A stretch of 64,000 nt of DNA from Thiobacillus sp. 65-1059 (GCA_001897675.1 MKUE01000079.1:62001-126000), one strand, 5' to 3'; positions 17,845 to 26,846 are shown, numbered from the stretch's first letter. Numbers and translations are program-made. Notes: generated from the letters alone by a model not told the origin.

Positions 17845-18771
17845 TTATGCACCGGAGCGGTTCCGGTAGCCTTGCAGGCTGCCCAGCGCATGGGCGGCAT
17901 TCATCGCCTGGCGGACCAGGCCCGGTTTCCCGCTGAGCGCCAGCTTCAAGGTGCGGCCGCAGTGCCCGAGGAACTGGGCAAGCATGAAAGGCGGGACGCC
18001 AAACCGGACGTTGGGGTAGCACGGCAGGGAAAATCGGCCATGGCGAATCCCCGCCCGGTAATGCAGCCTGATGAAATAGCTGCGTGTGAGGCGCCAGGAT
18101 TCGACCGCGTGCAGCACAGCCATCTCGGGGCGATAGCGGATCCGGGCTTTGCGCTCGAGCAGGGCGCGCAGCATCATGGCATCCTCGCCGCCGCCGACAT
18201 CCTTGCCTTCGCGGTTGTAGCGGGGGTCGAAGCGCAAGGCCGGATCGTCGCGGAACAGGCGCATGTCGTAAGCGACGTTGGCGGTCCAGACGGGGGTGCC
18301 GGCATCCTCGATCCAGAAACGCTCCGGCCCGTGATCGACCGCGGCGAGAAAGCCGAGCAGATCGTCCTCCAGCCAGCGCGGCCGTGCGGTGCTTGTGAAA
18401 TCCATCTCCACACGGCCGCCCGCGCACGCCGCGCCTTCGTTCAGGATGGCGTCGGCCGCTGCCTGCAGCAGGCCGGGCAGCGGCGTTTCGTCGTCGTCGA
18501 TGAAGACCAGGATGTCGCTGTCCAGCGCCTCGGCGATGCCGCGGTTGCGCGCCGCCACGATCCCCTGCACGGACTCGTTCACCCAGCGCAGCCTCGGCCC
18601 CGGCAACTGCTCCAGCCGGGAGAGGATGGCGGCCGTTGCGTCGGTGCTGTTGTTGTTGATGGCGAGAATCTCGAAGGGGATCGGGCAGGCTTGCGCGCGC
18701 ATCGCCGCCACGAGTTTTTCCAGGCGGTCCGCACGGTTATAGGTACAAAAGGCGAAGGTAAGTACGGGCAT
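17845..18771 (-). CDS. Family 2 glycosyltransferase
   Basis: A 308-aa GT2 enzyme: LTFAFCTYNRADRLEKLVAA, EILAINNNSTDATAAIL, ILVFIDDDETPLPGLL (metal site) and VGGGEDAMMLRALL. It resembles the N-terminal domain of the GT2-sulfatase fusion two genes downstream (CTYNRAD versus CTHNRAD, GGGEDAMMLRAL versus GGGEDSEYVLRAL), so the two probably arose by duplication. It lies 9 bp after the previous gene in the long - strand run that begins at the flippase. Confidence 0.85.
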   Translation of the reverse strand: MPVLTFAFCTYNRADRLEKLVAAMRAQACPIPFEILAINNNSTDATAAILSRLEQLPGPRLRWVNESVQGIVAARNRGIAEALDSDILVFIDDDETPLPGLLQAAADAILNEGAACAGGRVEMDFTSTARPRWLEDDLLGFLAAVDHGPERFWIEDAGTPVWTANVAYDMRLFRDDPALRFDPRYNREGKDVGGGEDAMMLRALLERKARIRYRPEMAVLHAVESWRLTRSYFIRLHYRAGIRHGRFSLPCYPNVRFGVPPFMLAQFLGHCGRTLKLALSGKPGLVRQAMNAAHALGSLQGYRNRSGA

Positions 18772-18780
18772 GACGACGGT

Positions 18781-19749
18781 TCAGATGGAGTTGCGCGTGC
18801 TGCGTCGGGTATCGATTGCCCGGATCAGCGATTCGAATAGTGGTGCAGGCAAGAAACTGGCCAGCAGGTATTTGACGTCGCGTGCCTTCCAGTCGGCCTT
18901 GCGGAATGCGCGCCGGAACAGGCGGCGCGAGGAATCGGTGTCGCGCCGCCAGTGGCAGCGATAGGCTTCGGGCAGCAGCGAGCCGTAGACCCGGGCGTCG
19001 CGCCCGGCACGGCCGAGATGCTCGATTTGCGCGGGGTGGCGGCGGACGAACTCCTCCCGCACGGAGATGGCGTCGAACACCTGCCGCCAGCGCGGGATAT
19101 GCGCATCGCCGCGCGGGTAGCGCCGGTAATACGCCAGCACCTCGGGCACGCGAACCACGACGGGCCGGGTGGTGAGCATGCGCAGCCACAAATCGTAGTC
19201 CATGGCGGTGGGCAGCCGTTCCGAAAATCCGCGCAAAGTGTCGACAAGCTGACGCCGCATCAGCACGCCATTGATCGGCCACGGGCAGGATTGCAGGAAT
19301 GCGGCAGCCGCGTCGGCTGCGGCGTAATCGGGCGGGATGTGGGGCTGCGTGTTGACGGCGGCCTCCCCCACGTTTTGCCAGCCGCAATAGGCCGCATCGG
19401 CCCGGGCTTGCGTCATGGCGGCGTGCAGCTGACGCAGTGCGTCGGGATGCCAGTAATCGTCGGCATCGAGGAAGGCGACGAAATTGCCGCGCGCATGCGA
19501 CAGCCCGTGGTTGCGCGCCGCATAGGGCCCGCTGTTGGTCTGGTGCAGCACGCTGATGCGCTCGGGATTGCCGTCTGCCAGCCGCGCGATGATTTCCGCG
19601 GACGCGTCGTGCGAGCCATCGTCCACGACGATGAGTTCGACCTGCCGGTAGCTTTGCCGCAGCACGCATTCGATCGCCTCTTCCACATAAGGCGCGGCGT
19701 TGTAGCAGGGCATGACGACGGAGATCAGAGCGGGGTCAAAGTTGTCCAT
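18781..19749 (-). CDS. Family 2 glycosyltransferase
   Basis: A 322-aa GT2 enzyme: ISVVMPCYNAAPYVEEAIEC, ELIVVDDGSHDAS, FVAFLDADDYWHPDALRQL with the DxD site, and DYDLWLRML. It is a close paralogue of the GT2 gene at 20853-21854: both share YCGWQN, IPPDY-type or VPPDY, the CPWPI/CRWPI segment, VRVPEVLA and the WKARDVKYLLASFLP / WKYMLPALLP C-terminus. The ATG at 19749 is the start that places MDNFDPALIS before the catalytic domain. A relic of a related C-terminus lies in the gap upstream. Confidence 0.85.
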   Translation of the reverse strand: MDNFDPALISVVMPCYNAAPYVEEAIECVLRQSYRQVELIVVDDGSHDASAEIIARLADGNPERISVLHQTNSGPYAARNHGLSHARGNFVAFLDADDYWHPDALRQLHAAMTQARADAAYCGWQNVGEAAVNTQPHIPPDYAAADAAAAFLQSCPWPINGVLMRRQLVDTLRGFSERLPTAMDYDLWLRMLTTRPVVVRVPEVLAYYRRYPRGDAHIPRWRQVFDAISVREEFVRRHPAQIEHLGRAGRDARVYGSLLPEAYRCHWRRDTDSSRRLFRRAFRKADWKARDVKYLLASFLPAPLFESLIRAIDTRRSTRNSI

Positions 19750-19889
19750 CGATTGTCTGCGCTTCCCTGTCGCATTGTCCGGTCCGCCGTCGGTGCCGGG
19801 ATGTAGGGCAGCCTGGCGCGCGGCGCGTATTTTCAGTTTCGCAGTGTGCCATAGCCCCGCCGTGTGCGGCACAGGCGTGCGGGAGATGC
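19750..19889 (-). pseudogene. Intergenic fossil of a GT2 C-terminus
   Basis: This 140-bp gap carries a 33-bp block (19827-19859) that differs at only five positions, all transitions, from 20994-21026 inside the neighbouring GT2 gene. Read on the - strand the block spells RGYGTLRN, a stop, then KYA, against QGYGTLRDWKYM in the intact gene. One in-frame stop comes from a G-to-A change in the Trp codon. It looks like the decayed 3' end of a third, duplicated GT2 copy. The rest of the gap shows no coding signal. Confidence 0.5.
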
Positions 19890-20852
19890 TCAATCGGCCT
19901 TGCGGCGGCTGATGCAGCTTGCCAGCAGGCGCAAGGCGAAGCGCAGGCTGTACCATTGCGGATGCGTGGCGAAGGAGGCGAACAGCGGCTGCCAGGCAGC
20001 CCTGCAATGGCCGCTGCGCTGGTGATGGTAGGCCTGGTTGAAGTAGACGCCGGCCAGGCTGTGCCTGACCTCGACGGCATGCCCCGCAAGCTCGGGGTTG
20101 CCGGCAATCCAGGCGAGCAGGATTTTGCGGATGTCCACCGCGGCGAGCATGTGCCTTGCCTTTTGCGCGGGCACCGACACATTGTTCTGCCCATCCATGC
20201 GGGCCAGATAGGCGTGCTGCAGCAGCAGCGCCGGTTCGCACAGCAGCGCGGATTTCATGGCCCATTCCGGTTCCGGCAGGTAGCTGTCCCGGCGCAGCGG
20301 GCCGACTCTGTCCCACAAGGTTTTGCGTGCGGCGGGGCGCTGCATCGCCATCGGAACGGATTTGAGCAGCGCGGCGAAAAGCCTGCGGTCGAAGAAGGCC
20401 ACGCCGTGATCCGTCGTGCGCTGCGCACGTTCCAGCAGTCTGGATACGGCGTGCGACTGGTTGTCAGCGGTGCCTGGCGCATTGGCGCCAAAAGGCTCGA
20501 CGTTGATGAACAGGCATTGCAGCCCGGGGTGGCGGGCGTAGGCGGCGGCAATCTGCGCCAGCGCAGTGGGCGCGAGCAGGTCGTCGTCGTCCAGATGCAG
20601 TACGACTTCGCCGCGGGCAGCGGCGACGCCCGCATTCTTGGCGCCGGCGATTCCCTGCGCCTGATCGTGCCGAACCAGGGCGAAGCGCTCGCCAAGCAGT
20701 TCGCGCAGCGTGGATTCGAGCACTGGCGGCGCGGAGCCGTCGTCCACCACCACCACTTCCCATTCCGGGTGGGTCTGGGCCGCGATGCTGGCGAGCGCCT
20801 CGCGCAGCAGCCGGGGACGGTTGTGGGTTGGCACCGCAACGGTGATCAGCAT
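19890..20852 (-). CDS. Family 2 glycosyltransferase
   Basis: A 320-aa GT2 enzyme: LITVAVPTHNRPRLLREALA, WEVVVVDDGSAPPVLEST, EVVLHLDDDDLLAPTALAQI (metal site). The C-terminal half has a different, helical character (WIAGNPELAGHAVEVRHSLA, YFNQAYHHQRSG). The ATG follows the TGA of the upstream GT2 directly (TGAATG), so the two are likely coupled. Donor and acceptor are unknown. Confidence 0.85.
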   Translation of the reverse strand: MLITVAVPTHNRPRLLREALASIAAQTHPEWEVVVVDDGSAPPVLESTLRELLGERFALVRHDQAQGIAGAKNAGVAAARGEVVLHLDDDDLLAPTALAQIAAAYARHPGLQCLFINVEPFGANAPGTADNQSHAVSRLLERAQRTTDHGVAFFDRRLFAALLKSVPMAMQRPAARKTLWDRVGPLRRDSYLPEPEWAMKSALLCEPALLLQHAYLARMDGQNNVSVPAQKARHMLAAVDIRKILLAWIAGNPELAGHAVEVRHSLAGVYFNQAYHHQRSGHCRAAWQPLFASFATHPQWYSLRFALRLLASCISRRKAD

Positions 20853-21854
20853 TCAGTCTTCACCAAGGCCGCGTTTCCCGGTTTGGCTGGGCGCGCGAGG
20901 CGGCTCGGCCTGCCCGCTCCTTGCCTCCTGGCCCCGCTCCATGCGGCGGAGCAATGCCCGATGGAGCGGCAAGGGAAGCAGCGCCGGCAGCATGTATTTC
21001 CAGTCCCGCAGTGTGCCATAGCCTTGTTTCATCACCGTACGGAAAATTCGCCGGGCGGCGGCCAGGTCGCGCTGCCAGTAGCAGGCGTAGCCGCGCTTGA
21101 GCAGTTCGCCCGCGGTCAGCTCGCGGATGCGCGATGTGCCGAGCACGCTGCCCAGCGCCGGATGCGCGGCCAGATATTTCAGCTGCGCCTGGTAGTGCTG
21201 CAGCGCGGCGCGGGCATGGTCGCCCGATGCCTGTTCGCCGCCGTGGAAATGATAGAACGCCAGCACCTCGGGCACCCGCACGATGGGCGCGGTGGTCGCC
21301 ACCCGCAGCCACAGGGCGTAGTCCTCGGCGTTTTTCAGGGCCGGATCGAAACCGCCTGCCGCCAGCACGGCCTCGCGCTTGACCAGCGCGGCGTGGATCG
21401 GCCAGCGGCAGCCGGCAAACAGGGTTTCGGCCTTGTCGGCATTCTCGTAATCAGGCGGCACGAACGGTGCGCCGCGCGCGCCCGGCAGCCCGAGGTTCTG
21501 CCAGCCGCAATAGACGAGCACCGCAGCGGGATTGGCCTGCAATGCGGCCAGCATCCTTTCCAGATAGTCCGCGGCCCAGGTGTCGTCGGCGTCCAGAAAC
21601 GCCACGTAGCGGCCATGTGCCCGCGCCAGGCCTGCATTGCGCGCCGCGCTGACGCCGCGGTTGGCCTGGGTGTGGACGTGGATGCGCGGATCGGCTTGCG
21701 AACGCAGCCAGTCCAGCGTGGCATCCGTCGAGCCGTCGTCTACCGCGATCAATTCCCAGTCGCCGCAGGTCTGGGCCAGCACGCTGCCTACGCTGGCCGG
21801 CAAATGCGCCGCAGCGTTGTAGCAGGGCATGACGATGGAAACACGGCCGGGCAT
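20853..21854 (-). CDS. Family 2 glycosyltransferase
   Basis: A 333-aa GT2 enzyme: VSIVMPCYNAAAHLPASVGS, WELIAVDDGSTDATLDWL, RYVAFLDADDTWAADYLERM and EDYALWLRVATT. It is a paralogue of the gene at 18781-19749. The C-terminal 25 residues (RGQEARSGQAEPPRAPSQTG) are disordered-looking and absent from the paralogue. The gene starts 4 bp after the NodB deacetylase stop and ends flush with the next ATG. Confidence 0.85.
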   Translation of the reverse strand: MPGRVSIVMPCYNAAAHLPASVGSVLAQTCGDWELIAVDDGSTDATLDWLRSQADPRIHVHTQANRGVSAARNAGLARAHGRYVAFLDADDTWAADYLERMLAALQANPAAVLVYCGWQNLGLPGARGAPFVPPDYENADKAETLFAGCRWPIHAALVKREAVLAAGGFDPALKNAEDYALWLRVATTAPIVRVPEVLAFYHFHGGEQASGDHARAALQHYQAQLKYLAAHPALGSVLGTSRIRELTAGELLKRGYACYWQRDLAAARRIFRTVMKQGYGTLRDWKYMLPALLPLPLHRALLRRMERGQEARSGQAEPPRAPSQTGKRGLGED

Positions 21855-21858
21855 CGAA

Positions 21859-22650
21859 TCAGCTCACGCGCAGGTGCCGCAGCGCATAGGCTGCAATGTC
21901 GCGCCAGCGCACGTCGTGGCTGCCGAAATAGAGCTTGCGCGCGAAGCTGCCGAGGGTGTCGTGGCTGAACACGGTCAGGCGCCGCAGCCGGTACGGATCA
22001 TTGTCGCGCAGCGCCCAGCCGGTGCGGGTGGTGCAGGCGGCGGCGTAGCCGGCCTGTTTCACCGCATCGGCGCAGCGTTCGTCCCACGCGCCGTAGGGGT
22101 AGGCGAAGCTGGAGACGGCCGCGCCGAGGAGGTTTTCCAGGGCCGCCCTGGAATCGTGGAGTTCCTGCCGCAGGCAGGCTTCGCCGATTTCGGGCAGGCG
22201 GACATGGCTGACCGTGTGCGAGCCGATTTCCATGCCGGCAGCGTGCATTTCGCGCAGTTCGGCCACGTCGAGCAGCCGCCCGCCGGGGCGCCCGTCGGCG
22301 GGCCAGCCGGGTTCGCGTCCGATGCAGCCGGAGACGATGAACCAGGTGGCGCGCATCCCCCGTTTCTGCAGCTCTTCGCACGCCGCGAGATTGTCCGCGT
22401 AGCCGTCGTCGAAGGTGATGACGGCAGTGCGCCCGCGAAGCCGCCCGGGGGCGGCCGCCAGCTCGCCCATGGTCGGCGTGGCGTAGCCTTCCGCCGCGAG
22501 GAAATCGAGCTGGTCGCGGAAGCGCTGCAGGGAGACGGCCCATGGCCAGGCCGGCACCGCCTTGGCGGGCGTGACGGCGTGATACATCAGCATGATCGGA
22601 CCGTGCTGTCCCGCATGGCGGTGAAGATGACGGGTAACTGGATCAATCAT
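21859..22650 (-). CDS. Polysaccharide deacetylase (NodB/CE4 domain)
   Basis: A 263-aa enzyme with a complete CE4 core: GPIMLMYHAVTPAKAVP, then VITFDDGYADNLAACEEL (catalytic base and metal Asp), EIGSHTVSHVRLPEIG (metal His-x3-His), SSFAYPYGAWDERCADAVKQ and GYAAACTTRTGWALRDNDPY. CE4 enzymes remove acetyl groups from N-acetylhexosamine residues. No signal peptide is visible, so a cytoplasmic or membrane-surface glycan-lipid substrate is likely. The ATG overlaps the stop of the FkbM gene (ATGA). Confidence 0.9.
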   Translation of the reverse strand: MIDPVTRHLHRHAGQHGPIMLMYHAVTPAKAVPAWPWAVSLQRFRDQLDFLAAEGYATPTMGELAAAPGRLRGRTAVITFDDGYADNLAACEELQKRGMRATWFIVSGCIGREPGWPADGRPGGRLLDVAELREMHAAGMEIGSHTVSHVRLPEIGEACLRQELHDSRAALENLLGAAVSSFAYPYGAWDERCADAVKQAGYAAACTTRTGWALRDNDPYRLRRLTVFSHDTLGSFARKLYFGSHDVRWRDIAAYALRHLRVS

Positions 22651-23453
22651 CGGTCGGGCATTGGGGCGGCGTCCCGGGTATAGAGTTTGTGCTGGGGATC
22701 GGATACCGCGGGCTCTTCGCGAAATCCCTGGCTGATGAAAAACGCTTCGACTTCGGATACCGCTCCGCTTCCGATGACGTGGGGATGCAATTCGATGCAG
22801 ACCTTGCGGACGCCTTCGAGGCGGGCATAGCGGATGAGCTCGCGTTCTCCGCCCTCGATGTCGATAATCAGGAAACTGGGGCGTATGCGCGCGAGTTCGT
22901 CATTGAAGCATTTCATCGGAACCTGGATCGGTCTGGCAGCGGGGTGCCGCCTGATGGTAGACGAACTCCAGAAGTTCTTCATGACATAGAAGGTGATGGC
23001 GCCGCTTTTTTCGCCGAGAAGCGCGATTTCAAGCCGCGGCGACAGGGCGTTGAGGCGGTAGTTTTTCAGGATCGTGCGCCGCAATGCGGGGTTTGCCTCG
23101 AAAGAATGCACGTTGTCGCCGCCGATGCGCTTGGCGCACAAGGATGAGATAAAGCCCAGCCCGGTCCCCAGTTCGAGGACGATGTCGCCGGCCTGGAGCG
23201 CGTGGCCGACAATGCGGGCTTCGGGGGTTTCATAGCGTTCCGCCTTGAGGCTTTCCAGCACCGGGATGCTCAGTCCGCGGCCCCGGTATAGTTTGATGCC
23301 TTCGATCTCGACGATGGGGTGCCGCCATGCGTGCAAACGCAGTGCCGCGCGCCGGCGGATTTCCGCCGGCGCGCATTGGCGCCGCCAGATGGCGTACTGC
23401 TCGCGTTTTTTCCAGTAACTGCGCTTGAGCGTTTCGAGCATCGCCGGTTTCAC
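22647..23453 (-). CDS. FkbM-family methyltransferase
   Basis: A 268-aa SAM-dependent methyltransferase. The SAM motif I is DIVLELGTGLGFISSLCAKR, followed by VHSFEANPALRRTILKNYRL (motif II acidic residue) and FLIIDIEGGERELIRYA, a classic FkbM signature. O-methylation of a sugar is the usual role in surface-glycan loci. I chose GTG 23453, which overlaps the previous stop and has a GGGAG ribosome site about 6 bp upstream. The ATG at 23441 would shorten it by four residues. Confidence 0.8.
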   Translation of the reverse strand: MKPAMLETLKRSYWKKREQYAIWRRQCAPAEIRRRAALRLHAWRHPIVEIEGIKLYRGRGLSIPVLESLKAERYETPEARIVGHALQAGDIVLELGTGLGFISSLCAKRIGGDNVHSFEANPALRRTILKNYRLNALSPRLEIALLGEKSGAITFYVMKNFWSSSTIRRHPAARPIQVPMKCFNDELARIRPSFLIIDIEGGERELIRYARLEGVRKVCIELHPHVIGSGAVSEVEAFFISQGFREEPAVSDPQHKLYTRDAAPMPDR

Positions 23454-24829
23454 TTGCGTCTCCCGGAAAAAGGATAAAGCGCCCTGGCCAGCCGTTTGCC
23501 TGCCTGGATGGGCAGGCCGACGATGCGGGTCAGCCTTTCCACCTCCTGCAGGCGCCGCTCCTGTTGCTGGAGCTGCTCGCCCAGCTGCCCGCACAGGCTG
23601 ATCAGATTGATCGTCGCCTCGGCCGTTGCAGACGGCATGCGGCGGTTCCGCGGCCCTGCTTCGGCCAGCGTGTCGTAGAGCGCCATCCACTGCGCGCACA
23701 CCCGTTCTTCGCCGTATCTTTCGCGCACGAGGCGGCCGCCGGCCTGCGCCAGGCCGACGCCAAGCTCCGGCTGGTCGAGCAGCTTCTCGACCTGGTCGGC
23801 AAGCCCGCCGACATCGCCCGGGTCGGCAAGCAGTGCCGTTTCACCGTCGATCAGGTACTCCTCGGGCCCCAGGCAGCGGGTGGATACGACCGGCAGTTCC
23901 ACGAGCAGGGATTCCATGCAGACGCGCGCCAATCCTTCGAACGACGTCGAGGTAAAGAGCAGGATGTCGGCACCGCGAAGGCTGTCCAGCGGCGCCGCTA
24001 CCGTACCCGCAAACGTGACCGCAGCGGACAGGCTGCCGAGGGCGGCCTTCAGTTCCTCGAAATAGGCGGCGTTGTCCATGCTGCCGAAATGGGCGAAATG
24101 CAGGTTCTGGCGAGGCCGCCGGCGCAGCAGCTCGCGGGCGGTGTCGATAAACGTTTTCAGATCCTTCTCGGGGCTGATGCGCCCCATGGTGACGATCAGC
24201 CGGCTTGTTTCCGGCAACGCCAGGCGCTTGCGCAATGCGGCCCGGGCAGCCGGTTTGTCCCCGGGGCCCGCCAGCCTGACGCCGCTTGGAATGATGTGGA
24301 ATCTGTCTGCCGGTATGCTGTCCGGGAAAGTGCCGATCAATGGCTGCGAGTTGGGGACGATGCGGTCGGACAAGCCTGCCATGATCTCCCCCAGCGCGTC
24401 GGGCGTGAGCGGGAAAAAACGCAGGATATCCATGTCGGCGCCGAAGATCTGGCGGATGTTCCAGATGTGCGGGGTCTTGGTCTGCGCGGCCGCCAGTGCG
24501 CCTTCGAACGCATATTCCGCATTGGTGTGGACGACCCTCACCTGCCGGGTACGGATAATTTCGGCCAACTGCCGGATGCGGGCCTGGAAACCGGCTGCGC
24601 TGCGGAAGAAATGTTCCTGGCCGGGATACCACCAGTTGTTCATCCGGTAATCGACGGTTTCCACCTGCCGCTCTCGCAGCAATTCGGCGAAGGCGCTGTT
24701 CCCGGGGGTGGCGACGATGGGGTGGAAGCGGGGATCGAGCCCCGCGATCAGGCTGAGCAGGCTGAGGTTGCAGCCCGCTTCGCGCCTCGGGTCCGGGTTC
24801 AGGAACAGGATGACGGTTTTGCGGGTCAT
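23450..24829 (-). CDS. Family 4 glycosyltransferase with C-terminal coiled segment
   Basis: A 459-aa GT-B enzyme: TVILFLNPDPRREAGCNLSL, VVHTNAEYAFEGALAA, RIVPNSQPLIGTFPDS, then LIVTMGRISPEKDLKTFIDT and EGLARVCMESLLVELPVVST in the donor domain. Residues about 405-440 (LCGQLGEQLQQQERRLQEVE) form a short coiled coil that ordinary GT4 enzymes lack; it could mediate dimerisation or membrane contact. The start overlaps the preceding GT2 stop (ATGA). Confidence 0.85.
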   Translation of the reverse strand: MTRKTVILFLNPDPRREAGCNLSLLSLIAGLDPRFHPIVATPGNSAFAELLRERQVETVDYRMNNWWYPGQEHFFRSAAGFQARIRQLAEIIRTRQVRVVHTNAEYAFEGALAAAQTKTPHIWNIRQIFGADMDILRFFPLTPDALGEIMAGLSDRIVPNSQPLIGTFPDSIPADRFHIIPSGVRLAGPGDKPAARAALRKRLALPETSRLIVTMGRISPEKDLKTFIDTARELLRRRPRQNLHFAHFGSMDNAAYFEELKAALGSLSAAVTFAGTVAAPLDSLRGADILLFTSTSFEGLARVCMESLLVELPVVSTRCLGPEEYLIDGETALLADPGDVGGLADQVEKLLDQPELGVGLAQAGGRLVRERYGEERVCAQWMALYDTLAEAGPRNRRMPSATAEATINLISLCGQLGEQLQQQERRLQEVERLTRIVGLPIQAGKRLARALYPFSGRRK

Positions 24830-25734
24830 GGCCGGCGGGAGGCGTTGTGGGCGACGCGCCGGGCGCGAAAGTAATCGCGGGCTTCCAGTGATTCGGGGTC
24901 GCGATACTTGATTGCGTGAGTCACCAGGCGGTTCTGCGCGACCAGCTCATGCGGCGGCATCGGGAGGCCTACGTCCCAGAGGCCGAAAGGCTGGCCGGGG
25001 CCGCCGATGTCCGCTGCCCGGTAGCCGGCCGCATAAGTCAGCATGGCAATGAGGCTGTCCTCGGCAACATGCCGGCCCTTGATCCCGGAGGGCCGGTAAT
25101 CGTCCGCGCCATGGAACCAGCCGCGGCGGACGATGGCGCCCAGGCAGTCGCGCGACAGCGCATAGGCGCCGCCCTGCACGCCGTCGCCGATCTGGTAGCC
25201 GTTGCGGACCGCCAGGTCGTAGGGTTTGCCCAGATCCTTGCGGCGACGAAGCATGCGTTCTTTCCAGTAACTGAGGTCGCGCGGCTCGCCGTTCCAGTCG
25301 ATCCGGTACGTGCCGAGCAGGCCGATCCTGGGGGCGGCGCCGAACGCGGCGCCGAGCGCGCTCAATAGCCCGCCATCGATGACCAGCGCATCGGGATCGA
25401 TTTTCAGGTAGATGGGAGCGTCGAATAGCCGATGCGCTTCGCTGAAGGCGCGCCGCAGCGTGAGATCGTTGCCTTCCAGAAAGAGTTTTTCGGGATTGCG
25501 CACCACCCAGCAGCCGGCATCGAGCAGGCGTTCGTAGCTGCCGTCGGTGGTGGCGTCGTCGGCGACGACGGTTTCGTAGGCGCAATCGAGATAGGTGGCG
25601 AGACTGTCCAGCAGGTCTTCCATGCCTGGCCATTCGCCATCGCTGATGGCCGACACCACGACCAGATCGCAGCGCCGGCGCGCCTGCGGAAAAACGGGGC
25701 GCTTGATGCGCAGCCGTTCAAAAAGTTTTTTCAT
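24826..25734 (-). CDS. GT2-like glycosyltransferase
   Basis: A 302-aa protein. LVVVSAISDGEWPGMEDLLD and YETVVADDATTDGSYERLL replace the usual opening and Asp motif of GT2 enzymes, and APIYLKIDPDALVIDGGLLS provides the Asp-x-Asp metal site. GVQGGAYALSRDCLGAIVRR and AEDSLIAMLTYAAGY resemble the acceptor-side and ED motifs. I read it as a GT-A glycosyltransferase; the exact family is unsure. The ATG at 25734 overlaps the stop of the upstream gene by 4 bp. Confidence 0.65.
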   Translation of the reverse strand: MKKLFERLRIKRPVFPQARRRCDLVVVSAISDGEWPGMEDLLDSLATYLDCAYETVVADDATTDGSYERLLDAGCWVVRNPEKLFLEGNDLTLRRAFSEAHRLFDAPIYLKIDPDALVIDGGLLSALGAAFGAAPRIGLLGTYRIDWNGEPRDLSYWKERMLRRRKDLGKPYDLAVRNGYQIGDGVQGGAYALSRDCLGAIVRRGWFHGADDYRPSGIKGRHVAEDSLIAMLTYAAGYRAADIGGPGQPFGLWDVGLPMPPHELVAQNRLVTHAIKYRDPESLEARDYFRARRVAHNASRRP

Positions 25735-26645
25735 GGCGACCTGGCCTTTCCACGGCTGAGCCTGCCCGGCACCAGATGCTGCCGGAGGCTGCGGGCCAGG
25801 ACGAAGGTTGCCTGCCGCCCAAGCCAGGCAGCGATGCCGAGCCGGCTGGAAGGAAAGCGGGTGGTAACCGGATGGAACATGCGCGCACCGCCCGGGGTCA
25901 GGCATTCGGCTGCAATGGTGCTGGGAGGGATGTCGGCTTTTGCGGTGGTCAGCGTCCTGCGTTTTCCGGGAGGAGGGGTGCCGAACCAGGCTGTCGGCAG
26001 GTTGGCCAGGTCGCGCATGGGGTTGCCGAACAGCTTCGCGTAGGCGGGAATCTTGTATTCGAGAAAGCCCAGTTCGGGTCTGGGGAGCAGGCTGTAGCGC
26101 TGCAGAAAGCTGCGCGGCAGGGCCGCGGTGAAAAACTGGCAGGCGTACAGGGGGAAAGCTTTGGAACCATGCTGCTCGCCGAGCCAGGCCTTGAATGCGA
26201 GAAAGTCGCCATGCACTTCGGTGCCGGGCTTTGTCCACCAGAAACGCGATTCGATCTCGTCCAGGGCGCGAAGCCCGGGCAGGTAAAGCTCGTCGTGGCG
26301 CAAGCCCGCAAAGAGCCTGTCCGCGGGCTCCAGCAAAAGCATGTCCCATTGCATGACGATCAGGGTGTCCCACGCGAACTCCTGGCCGCGGTCGAGAAAC
26401 CAGTGATTGATCATCTGATCGCCGTGGCGCCATTTCCATTCGGCATCCCCGTTGCCGCGATAAGCCCAGTTGTCGTCCAGCCAGGGGGCGAGGGCACGCT
26501 CGAAGCGGGGGAAATCATCGATCCGGCCGCCGTACAGGCCGAGGATGGGCAGGTCCGGATTGAGGCGGCGCAGCAGGCGAACCCTGTCGATGCAGACCCC
26601 CGGCGATTTGTAATACCAGAACAGGATGGCAAAGCGGGGGGACAT
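25731..26645 (-). CDS. Conserved hypothetical protein of glycan locus, possibly GT-A-like
   Basis: A 304-aa protein I do not recognise. It begins FAILFWYYKSPGVCIDRVRL and continues with PILGLYGGRIDDFPRFERAL. WDTLIVMQWDMLLLEPADRL contains an Asp flanked by hydrophobics in the manner of a GT-A metal site, and SRFWWTKPGTEVHGDFLAFK follows. The length and layout fit a glycosyltransferase-like fold, but no diagnostic motif is present. It is coupled to the next gene and sits 201 bp downstream of the flippase. The frame extends upstream without a plausible start, and ATG 26645 has the best context. Confidence 0.5.
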   Translation of the reverse strand: MSPRFAILFWYYKSPGVCIDRVRLLRRLNPDLPILGLYGGRIDDFPRFERALAPWLDDNWAYRGNGDAEWKWRHGDQMINHWFLDRGQEFAWDTLIVMQWDMLLLEPADRLFAGLRHDELYLPGLRALDEIESRFWWTKPGTEVHGDFLAFKAWLGEQHGSKAFPLYACQFFTAALPRSFLQRYSLLPRPELGFLEYKIPAYAKLFGNPMRDLANLPTAWFGTPPPGKRRTLTTAKADIPPSTIAAECLTPGGARMFHPVTTRFPSSRLGIAAWLGRQATFVLARSLRQHLVPGRLSRGKARSP

Positions 26646-26846
26646 GGGGGGCCTTAACGGGGTGTCCGATTTTTCATGAATTGAAGCACATACCTGGAGT
26701 TTTTGCCGGCCAGCGGATCGGGGCCGGTTCTTTCCGCGCAAGCAGGCATCCACAGCCGGTTGGGGCCGCCGGTCGGACGGGCCGGGCACAACAAGCCGGA
26801 ACCGAAATGGCGGACGGGCGGGGGCGAGCGATAGAGGGGAGCCCGT
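26646..26846. other. Gap between flippase and downstream glycan genes
   Basis: About 200 bp with several inverted GC-rich segments but no hairpin followed by a T-run and no convincing gene. An overlapping - frame (26654-26935) has low-complexity, atypical amino-acid use. The gap could hold a secondary promoter for the downstream genes, but no good -10/-35 pair was found. Confidence 0.4.
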
